Positions 1 through 8,288 are shown, numbered from the stretch's first letter. The stretch: DNA of 64,000 nt from Lentibacillus sp. Marseille-P4043 (GCF_900258515.1 NZ_LT984884.1:3408499-3472498), one strand, 5' to 3'. The notes: generated from the letters alone by a model not told the origin. Numbers and translations are program-made.

Positions 1-418
1 CTGCTTTCGCGATGCTGATTCGTGCCTCTGGGCGCTGTTTTTGCTCTCGTGATGATGTTTCCTGTCTCGAGGCGATGTTTCTGCTCTCGGGCCGATGTTT
101 CTGCTCTCGGGGCGATGTTTCCGCTCTCGGGGCGATGTTTCTGCTCTCGCGACGATGTTTCCTCTCTCGGGACGATGTTTCTGCTCTCGCGCCGATGTTT
201 CCTCTCTCGGGACGATGTTTCCTCTCTCGGGACGATGTTTCCTCTCTCGGGTTGATGTTTCTACTCTCGCGCCGATGTTTCCTCTCTCGGGACGATGTTT
301 CTGCTCTCGCGCTGATGTTTCTGCTTTCGCGCTGATGTTTCCGCTCTCGGGACGATGTTTCTGCTCTCGAGACGATGTTTCTACTCTCGCGCCGATGTTT
401 CTGCTCTCCCGCATGTAA
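1..418. repeat. 20-bp tandem repeat array (array 1), runs off the left edge
   Basis: About twenty direct copies of a 20-bp unit stand head to tail. The unit core is CGATGTTT followed by CTGCTCTCGGG, with variation at a few positions (GGG/GCG, C/T). Because 20 is not a multiple of three and the unit has no plus-strand stop, all three plus frames stay open and give Ser/Leu/Arg/Cys-rich reading frames that are almost certainly not genes. The first copies (1-60) are degenerate and the array continues beyond the window. Related units occur at 20701-20752 and 60832-61448. There are no unique spacers, so this is not a CRISPR array. Its function is unknown. Confidence 0.95.
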
Positions 419-529
419 ACAAAGTCACAAAAAAATTTTTATAAAAATGGTTGCTAAATCCAGATAAAAAAGTTAGACTAAAAAACGTTGAAAATCTAAG
501 TGCAAAAATTAGCTTAGGGGGTATTTGAT

Positions 530-634
530 ATGAAAGGTAAAGGCAATACAGCTAAACGGGAATTCACAGACAATTTGTGGTATATACCCCTAATTGTATT
601 TATCGGTGCTATTATTGCGGTGAATTTCTATTAG
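530..634 (+). CDS. Small single-pass membrane protein, 34 aa
   Basis: The gene starts at ATG 530 after an AGGGGG ribosome binding site and ends at TAG 632-634. The product has a charged N-terminus (MKGKGNTAKREF) and one hydrophobic segment from about residue 17 (WYIPLIVFIGAIIAV) to the end, as expected for a small membrane-anchored peptide with its N-terminus inside. Similar short peptides of unknown role are common in Bacillaceae. It stands alone between array 1 and the convergent E3 gene. The strong RBS and sensible hydrophobic profile support it; the function is not recognised. Confidence 0.6.
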   Translation: MKGKGNTAKREFTDNLWYIPLIVFIGAIIAVNFY

Positions 635-758
635 CAAGCATTCCAAAAATTTTAATTCAAAATGACGGTCAACAGTCCTATTTAGAAAAGAAAAGGAATG
701 TTGACCTTATTTATTGATAAAAATACTTCCGCAGTAGATGTGATTGCAATAAATACAC

Positions 759-788
759 GAAAAATAGACCCCCTCTTATCAAGAGAGG
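759..788 (-). terminator. Terminator of the 2-oxoacid dehydrogenase operon
   Basis: On the minus strand a hairpin with arms CCTCTCTT and AAGAGGGG is followed by a T-rich run (TCTATTTTTC). It lies about 50 bp after the E3 stop codon and should end the operon that begins at the thioesterase gene. The remaining 635-758 stretch holds nothing I can name. Confidence 0.65.
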
Positions 789-838
789 ATCGCAAATACT
801 TATTGATATTCCCTTCCGAAAACAATCAGTGTATTTTT

Positions 839-2272
839 TTATAACGTTGTTTCTTTTTTCTTTCTCGGCGGTATGTGGATAGCGCTTTCCGTCAACCCTT
901 CTACTGCTTCTAGAATTGTTTCATTAAAACTTGGATGTGGATACATCGGAAAACGCAAATCTTCATCACGACCGACCATTTCGAGTGCTGTTACACCCGT
1001 ATTTACTAATTCAATAGCGCCAGCACCAATCGCATGATACCCTAATAGTAAATCTGTATCAACATCCTTAATTAGCTTTGTAACCCCGTTTTTTTCATTG
1101 GCAATCATTGCATAGCTGTTGCCACTATGCGAGAATTGACTTGTTTTTACGTTATAGCCCTGTTCGATAGCTTCCGTTTCTGTCAGTCCAACTGAGGCAA
1201 TTGGTGGCGTACTATGAACAACAGTTGGTATGAAAGTAAAATCAGCTTCACTCTGTAATCCTGCTATTATCTCCGCTGCTACTTTTCCTTGCTTAATCGC
1301 TTTTAAGGCAGATGGTGTTCCTGCTGTCACATCACCAACCGCAAAAATATGCTTTACTGTTGACCGCATTTGACTGTCTATATCGATATAGCCATCGTTC
1401 GTTATACGAATACCAATCCGCTCTGCTCCTAATGAATCAATCATTGGCTGTTGCTTCGTTTCAACATACACATGTGTTCCGGATATATCTTTTGCTTTTC
1501 CATCCTTTGACAGACTGATCTCTACAATTTGTTCAGAAGGTGTTAGCTTATCAATCGTATATCCTCGGTATACATTTATTTTTTCTTTTTTCAGTATGCG
1601 CTTCAGTTCCCTGTTTATGGTACCGTCAAATGGAAAATCAGTTTCTCCGTCTAAGACAATGGATACGTTGGCACCTAATTGATGAAAGCTAAATGCAACT
1701 TCTAATGAAATCGCATCCCGGCCACAGACAATTAGCTCCTCTGGCATTTCGTTATGATTGTAAACGGTGTCGGCAACTAAAAGGCGATCCTTATGATTCT
1801 GAAAACGTTCCGGAATGTCAGAGCTGCTCCCTGTTGCGATAATCGCATGCTTAAACTCAAACATTTCAAAACGATGACCAATTTCAACCCCGATTCGATT
1901 TTCAGCTAAGAAATTTGCCGTTCCTTTAACAACTTCAATCTGATTTTGAGTACATAACGCCTCCACCCCTTTTCTTAGTTGGGTGACTGTTTTTTCCCTA
2001 TATTTTGTTAACTGATCATAATCAAAGCTTGCCTCACCAGTGGAAATTCCCAATGATTTGAAATTCGAGATCGAGGCAAGTTGTTTGGCTGCATGGGTGT
2101 GAACTTTAGATGGGATACAGCCTTTATTTAAACAAACCCCCCCAAGTTCCGCTTTTTCAATTAACGTCACTTGAACACCTAATTGCGCTGCACGAATAGC
2201 GGCATTGTATCCACCAGGTCCACCACCAATAATGATCAGTTCACGTTGTTCTGCAAATTCTCCAACTACCAA
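839..2272 (-). CDS. lpdA: Dihydrolipoyl dehydrogenase (E3), with a degenerate NAD motif
   Basis: This is the FAD-dependent E3 subunit that reoxidises the dihydrolipoyl arm of E2 and passes electrons to NAD+. The 477-aa length is normal. The FAD fingerprint GGGPGG is at residues 16-21, the redox pair GGVCLNKGC has Cys47 and Cys52, and the C-terminal HPxxxxE motif has His446 and Glu451. Oddly, the second Rossmann fingerprint, usually GGGYIG, reads CGRDAIS at residues 183-189, so only one glycine remains. The start is TTG, three bases after the E2 stop, with GGAGTTGG upstream. It is the last gene of the operon. Family assignment is sure; full NADH-forming activity is less so because of that motif. 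Confidence 0.93.
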   Translation of the reverse strand: MVVGEFAEQRELIIIGGGPGGYNAAIRAAQLGVQVTLIEKAELGGVCLNKGCIPSKVHTHAAKQLASISNFKSLGISTGEASFDYDQLTKYREKTVTQLRKGVEALCTQNQIEVVKGTANFLAENRIGVEIGHRFEMFEFKHAIIATGSSSDIPERFQNHKDRLLVADTVYNHNEMPEELIVCGRDAISLEVAFSFHQLGANVSIVLDGETDFPFDGTINRELKRILKKEKINVYRGYTIDKLTPSEQIVEISLSKDGKAKDISGTHVYVETKQQPMIDSLGAERIGIRITNDGYIDIDSQMRSTVKHIFAVGDVTAGTPSALKAIKQGKVAAEIIAGLQSEADFTFIPTVVHSTPPIASVGLTETEAIEQGYNVKTSQFSHSGNSYAMIANEKNGVTKLIKDVDTDLLLGYHAIGAGAIELVNTGVTALEMVGRDEDLRFPMYPHPSFNETILEAVEGLTESAIHIPPRKKKETTL

Positions 2273-3493
2273 TTAAACCAACTCCAATAATAACTTTTTC
2301 GGATCTTCAATTAACTCTGTAAACCGGTTCGTAAATGAAATAGCCAATGCACCATCTGCAACCCTATGATCAAATGAGAGCGACATAGTCATGATGGAAC
2401 GAACTGCAATTTCATCATTTTCCATTACAACAGGTGTTTTTTTCGTTTTATGAAAGGCAATAATTCCTGTCTCCGGATGATTAATAATTGGTGTTGCGCC
2501 AACACCGCCAAGTGGCCCAACATTACTGATTGTGAATGTGCCATTTTTCATATCCTTAGGGGTTAATTTTCCATCCTGTGCCTTCTTTGTCAATGCCTTC
2601 ATCTCTTTGTTAATTGTTTGTAATGACTTTTTATCAGCTTGCTGAAGTACAGGAACCATTAATCCAGAATCAGTATTTGTTGCAAGCCCAATATTGTAAT
2701 CCGTTGCCAATCGAATAACTTCATTCTCTTCATCCAACCTTGCATTAAAAATACGATGCTCTTTTAACGTAATGACAATTGCCTTAATGAAAAAAGCTGC
2801 AACAGATATGTTCACACCATCTTCTTTAAGTTCATTGCGAAATTCAAGTACATTCGTTAAATCAGCCTCCTCAAAATGCGTTACATGTGGAATGGTAGTT
2901 AAAGAATGTGTCATTTTCGCTGCAATTTGTTTTCGTATTCCACTAAATGGGATTGTATCTGCTGCTGGTTGATCTGTGCTAAGGCTAGACGCATGATCTG
3001 GAACTTTCGCTTCTGTTTCAAGAGGCGGCGTATCACTTTTGGTAAATTGATAGACATCTGCGTCAGTCACACGGCCGGCGGGTCCTGTCCCGTGTATTTG
3101 TTCAATATCAATCCCAAGATCTCGTGCAATTTTTCTCGTATATGGTGCCGCCAAAATTCGTTTTGTTCGATTGGAGAACTCCTGTTGTTGTGGTATTGTT
3201 ATTTTCTCTGTTTCCTGATGATTTTCTATCTTAGGGGCTTGGGGTTGTGACCCGTCTTGACCGTTATCAATTTCGATAAGTACCGTACCAACCGTTATCA
3301 CATTTCCTGTTTCAAAATGAATTGTTTTAATTTTGCCTGCAGCTGGTGAGGGAATTTCCGCGACCATTTTATCTGTTTGCAATTCAACAAGTGGCTGATC
3401 AACCTTAACTTCATCACCCTCATTAACAAAGTAATGGAGAATTTCTCCCTCATTCATTCCTTCCCCAATATCACTAAATTTTACTTGAACCAT
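2273..3493 (-). CDS. 2-oxoacid dehydrogenase E2 (dihydrolipoyl acyltransferase)
   Basis: This is the core subunit that carries the acyl group on lipoyl-lysine and transfers it to CoA. One lipoyl domain occupies about residues 1-75, with the lipoylated Lys42 in LQTDKMVAE. An E1/E3-binding domain follows at about 113-150 (APYTRKIARDLGIDI). The catalytic domain ends in SFDHRVADG with His376 and Asp380. The 406-aa length fits branched-chain or acetoin-type E2 proteins with a single lipoyl domain. It begins 12 bp after E1beta with GGAGGTGCAATC as RBS. The substrate cannot be read from the sequence; context next to a PheDH-like gene and a thioesterase suggests an aryl-pyruvate or branched 2-oxoacid. 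Confidence 0.93.
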   Translation of the reverse strand: MVQVKFSDIGEGMNEGEILHYFVNEGDEVKVDQPLVELQTDKMVAEIPSPAAGKIKTIHFETGNVITVGTVLIEIDNGQDGSQPQAPKIENHQETEKITIPQQQEFSNRTKRILAAPYTRKIARDLGIDIEQIHGTGPAGRVTDADVYQFTKSDTPPLETEAKVPDHASSLSTDQPAADTIPFSGIRKQIAAKMTHSLTTIPHVTHFEEADLTNVLEFRNELKEDGVNISVAAFFIKAIVITLKEHRIFNARLDEENEVIRLATDYNIGLATNTDSGLMVPVLQQADKKSLQTINKEMKALTKKAQDGKLTPKDMKNGTFTISNVGPLGGVGATPIINHPETGIIAFHKTKKTPVVMENDEIAVRSIMTMSLSFDHRVADGALAISFTNRFTELIEDPKKLLLELV

Positions 3494-3504
3494 GATTGCA
3501 CCTC

Positions 3505-4527
3505 CTAAAAATTTACAACCTTTTGAATAGCATCTATTACACGATCAGGTGTCGGCAAATAATCATTTTCCAATGAAAATAATGGAACCGGAACATCGAA
3601 GCCTGTTACCCGCTGAATCGGCGCTCTTAGGTAAAGAAAAGATGTGTCATTAATGATCGAAGTAATTTCACTGCCAACCCCACCCGTTTCATGGGCCTCA
3701 TGCACAATAACAACTCTTCCCGTCTTTTGTACTGATTCTGCAATGATGTCCTTATCGAGCGGATACAAAGTCCTTAGATCAATGACATCACATGTAATAT
3801 TATGTTGCTTCATTTGCTCTGCAGAAGTCAATGCAATCGGCATCATCGCACCCCAGGCAAGAATTGTTACATCCTCCCCCGCTTCAACTAGTTTTCCTTT
3901 TCCAATCTCCACATGATATTTTTCTTTTGGTACATCCCCACGTTGCCCCCGATACAGACGCATTGGTTCTAAAAATAATACCGGGTCTGGATCCTCAATA
4001 GCTGCGATCAGTAACCCTTTTGCATCATGTGGTGTTGACGGACATACAACTTTAATTCCAGGCATATGTGTAAAAATCGCTTCCACACTGTCTGAATGGA
4101 TTTCTGGTGAGCGAACCCCCGCACCATATGGGGCTCGAATTACCATTGGCAAATGATAATGTCCAAGTGTACGAGTCCGAGTCCGCGTTACATGTGTCGC
4201 AATTTGTTCATAGGCGGGATAAATAAACCCAAGAAATTGTATTTCCACAACTGGCCTTAATCCATTCATCGCCATTCCTACTGCAGCGCCAACAAATCCA
4301 GCCTCACTTAATGGTGTGTCAACCACGCGATTTTCACCATACTTTTCCTGCAAGCCATCCGTTGCCCGAAACACGCCACCATTTTTTCCGATATCTTCCC
4401 CTAATAAAAGTGTGTGGTTATCCTCTGCTAGCATCACATCTAATCCATCATTAATGGCTTGTATCAAGGTAAAGGAATTTGTCTCGATTTTCTGTTGACT
4501 TCGCTGCTTTTCTAAAGACATTACCAT
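3505..4527 (-). CDS. 2-oxoacid dehydrogenase E1 component, beta subunit
   Basis: This subunit pairs with E1alpha to form the thiamin-diphosphate decarboxylase of the complex. The product has the transketolase pyrimidine-binding and C-terminal domains, with GEDIGKNGGVFRAT, the DTPLSEAGFVGAAVGMA helix and RAPYGAGVRSPEIHSDS, all typical of PdhB/BkdAB proteins. The chosen start is ATG 4527, just beyond the E1alpha stop and after an AGGGGGG RBS; ATG 4521 is also possible. An ATG at 4584 in the same frame would add residues that overlap E1alpha, so I reject it. The product is about 340 aa, the usual size. Confidence 0.93.
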   Translation of the reverse strand: MVMSLEKQRSQQKIETNSFTLIQAINDGLDVMLAEDNHTLLLGEDIGKNGGVFRATDGLQEKYGENRVVDTPLSEAGFVGAAVGMAMNGLRPVVEIQFLGFIYPAYEQIATHVTRTRTRTLGHYHLPMVIRAPYGAGVRSPEIHSDSVEAIFTHMPGIKVVCPSTPHDAKGLLIAAIEDPDPVLFLEPMRLYRGQRGDVPKEKYHVEIGKGKLVEAGEDVTILAWGAMMPIALTSAEQMKQHNITCDVIDLRTLYPLDKDIIAESVQKTGRVVIVHEAHETGGVGSEITSIINDTSFLYLRAPIQRVTGFDVPVPLFSLENDYLPTPDRVIDAIQKVVNF

Positions 4528-4529
4528 CG

Positions 4530-5594
4530 TTATTTGTTCCCCCCTAATGCCAAAAGGCTGTTCTTTTGTTTTTCGATTGTCCATGTAGGTTTTTCAAATA
4601 CGTAATCAAACATGTCGGCAATCTTTGGCTTGTTGTAAGACTCCATTTTTTCAATTGCCTCATCCAATTCTGTTTGAATAGCTTGATTGATTCCGGAAGC
4701 CCATTCCGCATCCCACATGTCATTATTTTTCATAAACCGATCCATACGTAAAACGGGATCTATTTCATCCCGCATATCATTTAATTTGTCTTGGTCGCGA
4801 TATTTGGATGGGTCATCCGCTGTTGTATGTGCACCAAACCGCCATGTAACAGCTTCAATTAATGTAGGACCATCCCCGCGTCGTGCTCGTTCAAGTGCTT
4901 CTTTCACAGCTACATGAACAGCGAAAACATCCATCCCATCAACCCGAATACCAGGGATACCGTACCCTTGTGCCTTTTGTGCAATTGTTTCCGAGTTCAT
5001 TTGTTTTTCAACAGGAAGTGATATCGCAAAGCCATTGTTCTGGTTTAAAAAAACAACTGGCGCTTTAAATACACTAGCAATATTAAGCCCCTCATGAAAA
5101 TCTCCTTCTGATGTTGCACCATCACCAAAATAGGCAATTGCTGCATTCGTTGTTCCTTTATACGTTTCTGCCATTGCAGCCCCTGCTGCATGAGGGATAT
5201 GTGTCGCAATCGGAATGGATGCTGGTAATATGTGTTTTTCTTTTGACGGCAAACAACCCTCAATCCGTCCATTCCAATGAAGCAACATTCGGTCCAGATC
5301 GGCACCAAATGTTAGTGTTGCACCATGATCTCGATATGTTGGAAACATCCAATCATTCTCCATTAATGCTAGAGCGCTTCCAACTTGAGATGCTTCCTGG
5401 CCTGTAAATGGCACATAGGTTCCAATGCGACCCTGACGCTGCAAAGCAACTCCTTTTTGATCGTACGTTCGAATACGCATCATGTGATAGTACAGTTGTT
5501 TCGCTTTTTCCTCGGTCAACTCCGAACGATATTCTTTCGTAACGATTTCCCCTGTCTGGTCAACAATTTGAAAAAGAGGATACATCTCCTTCAT
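4530..5594 (-). CDS. 2-oxoacid dehydrogenase E1 component, alpha subunit
   Basis: This is the thiamin-diphosphate-binding subunit that decarboxylates a 2-oxoacid and passes the acyl group to E2. The ThDP motif is seen as GDGATSEGDFHEGLN...NQNN, and the N-terminal part has GQEASQVGSALAL and YRDHGATL, as in PdhA-like E1alpha proteins. The length of 354 aa is usual. ATG 5594 follows GGTGGGATTGA; an internal ATG three codons on lies too close to its own AAGGAG. It follows the amino-acid dehydrogenase by about 27 bp in the same operon, so its 2-oxo substrate is probably the product of that enzyme. Confidence 0.93.
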   Translation of the reverse strand: MKEMYPLFQIVDQTGEIVTKEYRSELTEEKAKQLYYHMMRIRTYDQKGVALQRQGRIGTYVPFTGQEASQVGSALALMENDWMFPTYRDHGATLTFGADLDRMLLHWNGRIEGCLPSKEKHILPASIPIATHIPHAAGAAMAETYKGTTNAAIAYFGDGATSEGDFHEGLNIASVFKAPVVFLNQNNGFAISLPVEKQMNSETIAQKAQGYGIPGIRVDGMDVFAVHVAVKEALERARRGDGPTLIEAVTWRFGAHTTADDPSKYRDQDKLNDMRDEIDPVLRMDRFMKNNDMWDAEWASGINQAIQTELDEAIEKMESYNKPKIADMFDYVFEKPTWTIEKQKNSLLALGGNK

Positions 5595-5621
5595 TCAATC
5601 CCACCTTTTGTATTTTTAGCT

Positions 5622-6761
5622 TTACTCTTTGATATTCCACTTCGGTCTGCGGGTACGCACAAAGAAATTATTCCGGTTCTGTTCTTCTGTTAATCGTTTC
5701 TGGCATTTTTGATTTGCCGCCTCAACTGTTGTCACACAATCCAGATTTGCTTGTTCATAGATTTCCAACAGTGAATCATAGATTGCCTTTGTTTTTAGTA
5801 AAACACGCTCATGATTGGGACCATAAAGTTCATCTGCAACCTGTATTAGACCACCCGCGTTCACAATATAGTCTGGCGCAAATAAAATTCCTCTATCTAG
5901 AAGGTCTTGTGCATGACTATCTGCCTGTAATTGATTGTTTGCTGAACCTACGACAGCTTTTACTTTTAACTGCGAAATTGTTTGATCATTAATCACACCG
6001 CCCATTGCACATGGTACAAATACATCTGCATCAACATTATAAATATCCTCACTGTCCACTACGTTTACAATTGATCCCATTTCCTTAGCTTTTTCATTGA
6101 TTGCTTCAATTGATGCCGTATTAATGTCTGTTACATATAAATTTGCACCTGATTTTAACAAATGCTCAGAAACCTTAAATCCGACCTTTCCTAATCCCTG
6201 AACAGCATACGTTTTCTCTGCTAAACTATCATTTCCATACAAATATTGATTGGTCGCTTCTAAGCCGTATATAACACCCTGCGCAGTCGGTACTGATGAA
6301 TCACCACTGCCACCAAAAGCTTCAGGCACTCCATTAACGAAATTCGTTTCCTTTAACGCATGCACAAAGTCATCCATTGTGGTTCCCATATCTGTTCCCG
6401 TATAAAATCTTCCATTCAATGAATCTACAAATTGTCCAAATGCCCGAAACATAGCCGGAGACTTATCTTTTTTTGGATCGCCTATAATTACCGCTTTTCC
6501 TCCACCAAAATCGACATCAGCAGCAGCACATTTGGAGGTCATTCCTGCTGACAATCGGAGTACATCTTCAAGCGCATCATCAACAGTTGCATATGGATAC
6601 ATCCGTGTTCCACCTAAAGCGGGGCCAAGTGTTGTATCATGAATTGCGATAATTGCTTGTAAGCCTGTTTTAGGATCGTTACAAAACATCACCTGTTCAT
6701 GTTCAGCTATTTTTTGAAACGTATCGAGTTCCATTGTCCTGTTCTTTTCCAATTGTTTCAT
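5622..6761 (-). CDS. Glu/Leu/Phe/Val-type dehydrogenase, most like phenylalanine dehydrogenase
   Basis: The enzyme oxidatively deaminates an amino acid to a 2-oxoacid with NAD+. The family fold is clear: substrate lysines in GMTSK (Lys77) and FGGGK (Lys89), NAD motif VQGLGKVG, and [15 protein letters not shown] near the C-terminus. Several diagnostic stretches follow phenylalanine dehydrogenases rather than leucine dehydrogenases: [23 protein letters not shown] and [11 protein letters not shown], where leucine enzymes usually have NAAAGLNLGGGK, RYITAEDVGT and NAGGVINVADE. PheDH often also accepts tyrosine. ATG 6761 follows a GGGAGG RBS. Automated pipelines would probably label it leucine dehydrogenase. 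The comparison is from memory of the families and needs an alignment. Confidence 0.85.
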   Translation of the reverse strand: MKQLEKNRTMELDTFQKIAEHEQVMFCNDPKTGLQAIIAIHDTTLGPALGGTRMYPYATVDDALEDVLRLSAGMTSKCAAADVDFGGGKAVIIGDPKKDKSPAMFRAFGQFVDSLNGRFYTGTDMGTTMDDFVHALKETNFVNGVPEAFGGSGDSSVPTAQGVIYGLEATNQYLYGNDSLAEKTYAVQGLGKVGFKVSEHLLKSGANLYVTDINTASIEAINEKAKEMGSIVNVVDSEDIYNVDADVFVPCAMGGVINDQTISQLKVKAVVGSANNQLQADSHAQDLLDRGILFAPDYIVNAGGLIQVADELYGPNHERVLLKTKAIYDSLLEIYEQANLDCVTTVEAANQKCQKRLTEEQNRNNFFVRTRRPKWNIKE

Positions 6762-6791
6762 TTCAAATTTCCTCCCTTAATATCAGTAATA

Positions 6792-7202
6792 TTATCCTTC
6801 AGAATTTGCAGTTTCATATGTCCCAAGTTTTGCTTCAATTATTTTTTTAGGAAGTATGGCCTGTTTAACTTCCCCTTTTCCAATTAAACCTTGCTCATTT
6901 TCCACACAAACATCTGTCACAATTTCGCTTTTAGTAAAATCAGTGACAGTTGCTGTTACACTAATTTTCGTACCTAATCCAGAAGGTGCAATATGTTTGA
7001 CTGTCACAGCAGATCCCATTCCTTCTTCATGATCCTCCAAAAATGGCAATAAAAGTTTTCTTGAAGCCCATTCCATGTGGTATACCATAGATACCGTCGA
7101 ATACGCTGGATGCACGATTTCACCATCAAATTGTGCAACCATTTCATTTGTCACTACGGCAGTTAGAGTCGCTGAATCACCGACCTTCAACCCTTCTTTC
7201 AT
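6792..7202 (-). CDS. FlK-like hotdog acyl-CoA thioesterase
   Basis: This 136-aa protein resembles the fluoroacetyl-CoA thioesterase FlK family, which hydrolyses small acyl-CoAs. The start MKEGLKVGD parallels MKDGMRVGE of FlK. The catalytic triad residues of FlK (Thr42, Glu50, His76) have counterparts at Thr36, Glu44 (HMEWA) and His70 (VKHIAPSG), with the same spacing. ATG 7202 is preferred because GGATGG lies eight bases before it; upstream in-frame ATGs at 7214 and 7247 lack a spaced RBS. It is the first gene of the PheDH-E1-E2-E3 operon, so it probably hydrolyses the acyl-CoA made by that complex. The substrate is an inference. Confidence 0.8.
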   Translation of the reverse strand: MKEGLKVGDSATLTAVVTNEMVAQFDGEIVHPAYSTVSMVYHMEWASRKLLLPFLEDHEEGMGSAVTVKHIAPSGLGTKISVTATVTDFTKSEIVTDVCVENEQGLIGKGEVKQAILPKKIIEAKLGTYETANSEG

Positions 7203-7312
7203 TTGATTATCCATCCTTTCAAAATTACTAGATTTCGTCAAAAGCATGTTAATGATTATGTAGTTTCCAACCGTTTGTATCCGCTTTCATAATATCCGTT
7301 GAAATGATTTAC

Positions 7313-7411
7313 GAGCTAGTGCGGATATGATAGCTCATAAAAAATTAAAATATTTAAATATATCTGTATGTTACAATATTCTTTTTATTTAGTCAACAGT
7401 TAACAGTTAAC
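7313..7411 (-). promoter_or_regulatory. Candidate control region of the thioesterase-PheDH operon
   Basis: Three adjacent 7-bp direct repeats AGT(C/T)AAC fill 7391-7411. The last overlaps a minus-strand TTGACT, and TAACAT lies 17 bp further on, a weak sigma-A-like promoter. Downstream in the leader there is an inverted repeat GAGCTA-N12-TAGCTC (7313-7336) and the motif TATCCG or its complement occurs three times between 7278 and 7326. These look like regulator-binding sites. Which regulator uses them is unknown; the adjacent GntR protein is the first candidate. Confidence 0.4.
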
Positions 7412-7430
7412 CAAATTGAAATACGAAAAT

Positions 7431-7461
7431 AGTCCCCAATCCAATATATCGGACTAGGGAC
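7431..7461 (-). terminator. Terminator of the GntR gene
   Basis: The minus strand carries AGTCCC and its complement GGGACT around an imperfect inner stem, followed by ATTTTCG. It lies 20-50 bp after the GntR stop codon. It separates the regulator from the thioesterase operon, which then needs its own promoter. Confidence 0.55.
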
Positions 7462-7481
7462 TGAAGAAAATCCTTCCTATT

Positions 7482-8132
7482 TTATTTTGTATCAATATGC
7501 ATTAATACACCTTCCAAGCCTTTATTAATATGCTTTTTCATTATTGTTGCAGCTTCTTCCTCGTTTCCCTCTAACAAGATCTGATAAATCCGTTCATGCT
7601 CCTCAACAAAAGACGGGTAAAAGTCTCCGTTCACCATGCTTGTGCGCATATAATGAATCTTCGTCCTGATGACGTCCAATAATTCCATTAACTGTTTATT
7701 CTTTGATGCTGTAATGATAATATCGTGAAATTGCTGGTCCAATTTTCCCAATTCCATACTTTTATCATTTGCAAACGCTTGGCTTGTTTCTTTTAAATTT
7801 GTCGCCAATTGCTTTTGCTCTTCATCAGAAATATGCTTAATTGCCAAGCTGATCGCTAATGTTTCTAAACTCTCACGGCACTGAAAAATCTCCACAACAT
7901 CTTGAACAGTTGGCTGATAAACGCGAACAAAGCCATCATTATAATTAAGCAATCCATCTTGTATAAGCATACGAAGTGCTTCACGAACTGGCCCCCTACT
8001 AATACCAAGTTTGTCAGCCATCCTAGCCTCTACCACACGTTCAGAAGGTTGATAATCTCCCTCCAAAATTCCTTTTTTTATAATATTGTAGGCTTGCAAA
8101 TGGAGAGATTCAGGTTTAACAATACGACTCAT
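7482..8132 (-). CDS. GntR-family transcriptional regulator, FCD (FadR-like) subgroup
   Basis: This 216-aa protein has a winged helix at about residues 5-75 (SERVVEARMADKLGISRGPVREALRML is the recognition region) and a C-terminal all-helical FCD ligand domain with the usual metal/ligand positions (FHDIIITASKNK, EHERIYQILLEG). ATG 8132 follows GGAGGTCATT. It stands alone between two catabolic operons, with a terminator on each side, and is the natural candidate regulator for one or both of them. FCD ligands are usually carboxylic acids, which fits a hydroxyphenylacetate or 2-oxoacid signal, but the ligand is not visible in the sequence. Confidence 0.9.
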   Translation of the reverse strand: MSRIVKPESLHLQAYNIIKKGILEGDYQPSERVVEARMADKLGISRGPVREALRMLIQDGLLNYNDGFVRVYQPTVQDVVEIFQCRESLETLAISLAIKHISDEEQKQLATNLKETSQAFANDKSMELGKLDQQFHDIIITASKNKQLMELLDVIRTKIHYMRTSMVNGDFYPSFVEEHERIYQILLEGNEEEAATIMKKHINKGLEGVLMHIDTK

Positions 8133-8159
8133 AATGACCTCCAGATGAATTATATTATT

Positions 8160-8201
8160 ATGGATAATTGTCTATTATATAGAAATTTAAAGAATTAGCA
8201 A
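8160..8201 (-). promoter_or_regulatory. Promoter and candidate autoregulatory operator of the GntR gene
   Basis: On the minus strand TTGCTA (8196-8201) and TATAAT (8174-8179) are 16 bp apart. Overlapping the downstream end of the -10 is a 16-bp quasi-palindrome (8160-8175, ATGGATAATTGTCTAT), in which 12 of 16 positions are symmetric and the rest keep purine/pyrimidine symmetry. That position would suit autorepression. Confidence 0.5.
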
Positions 8202-8218
8202 AATAAAACGCAAAATAA

Positions 8219-8259
8219 AACCCGAATAGAAACGTTCCAAAAACGTTCCTATTCGGGTT
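8219..8259 (-). terminator. Terminator of the hpa operon
   Basis: A long hairpin pairs ACCCGAATAG-AAACGTT with AACGTT-CTATTCGGGT and is followed on the minus strand by TTTTATTTTG. It lies 30 bp after the succinate-semialdehyde dehydrogenase stop and marks the end of the 4-hydroxyphenylacetate transcript. Confidence 0.8.
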
Positions 8260-8288
8260 CATTCTCACTCATAGCAGAAGATCTTGCA

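Noticed and set aside
1..418. CRISPR array
   Set aside because: Units abut directly with no unique spacers, repeats are imperfect, and there are no cas genes in the window.
12..418. Three overlapping protein frames on the plus strand
   Set aside because: They arise because a 20-bp stop-free unit keeps every frame open; composition is repetitive and there is no RBS.
4527..4584. Longer E1beta start
   Set aside because: It overlaps E1alpha by 55 bp and has no RBS at the right distance.
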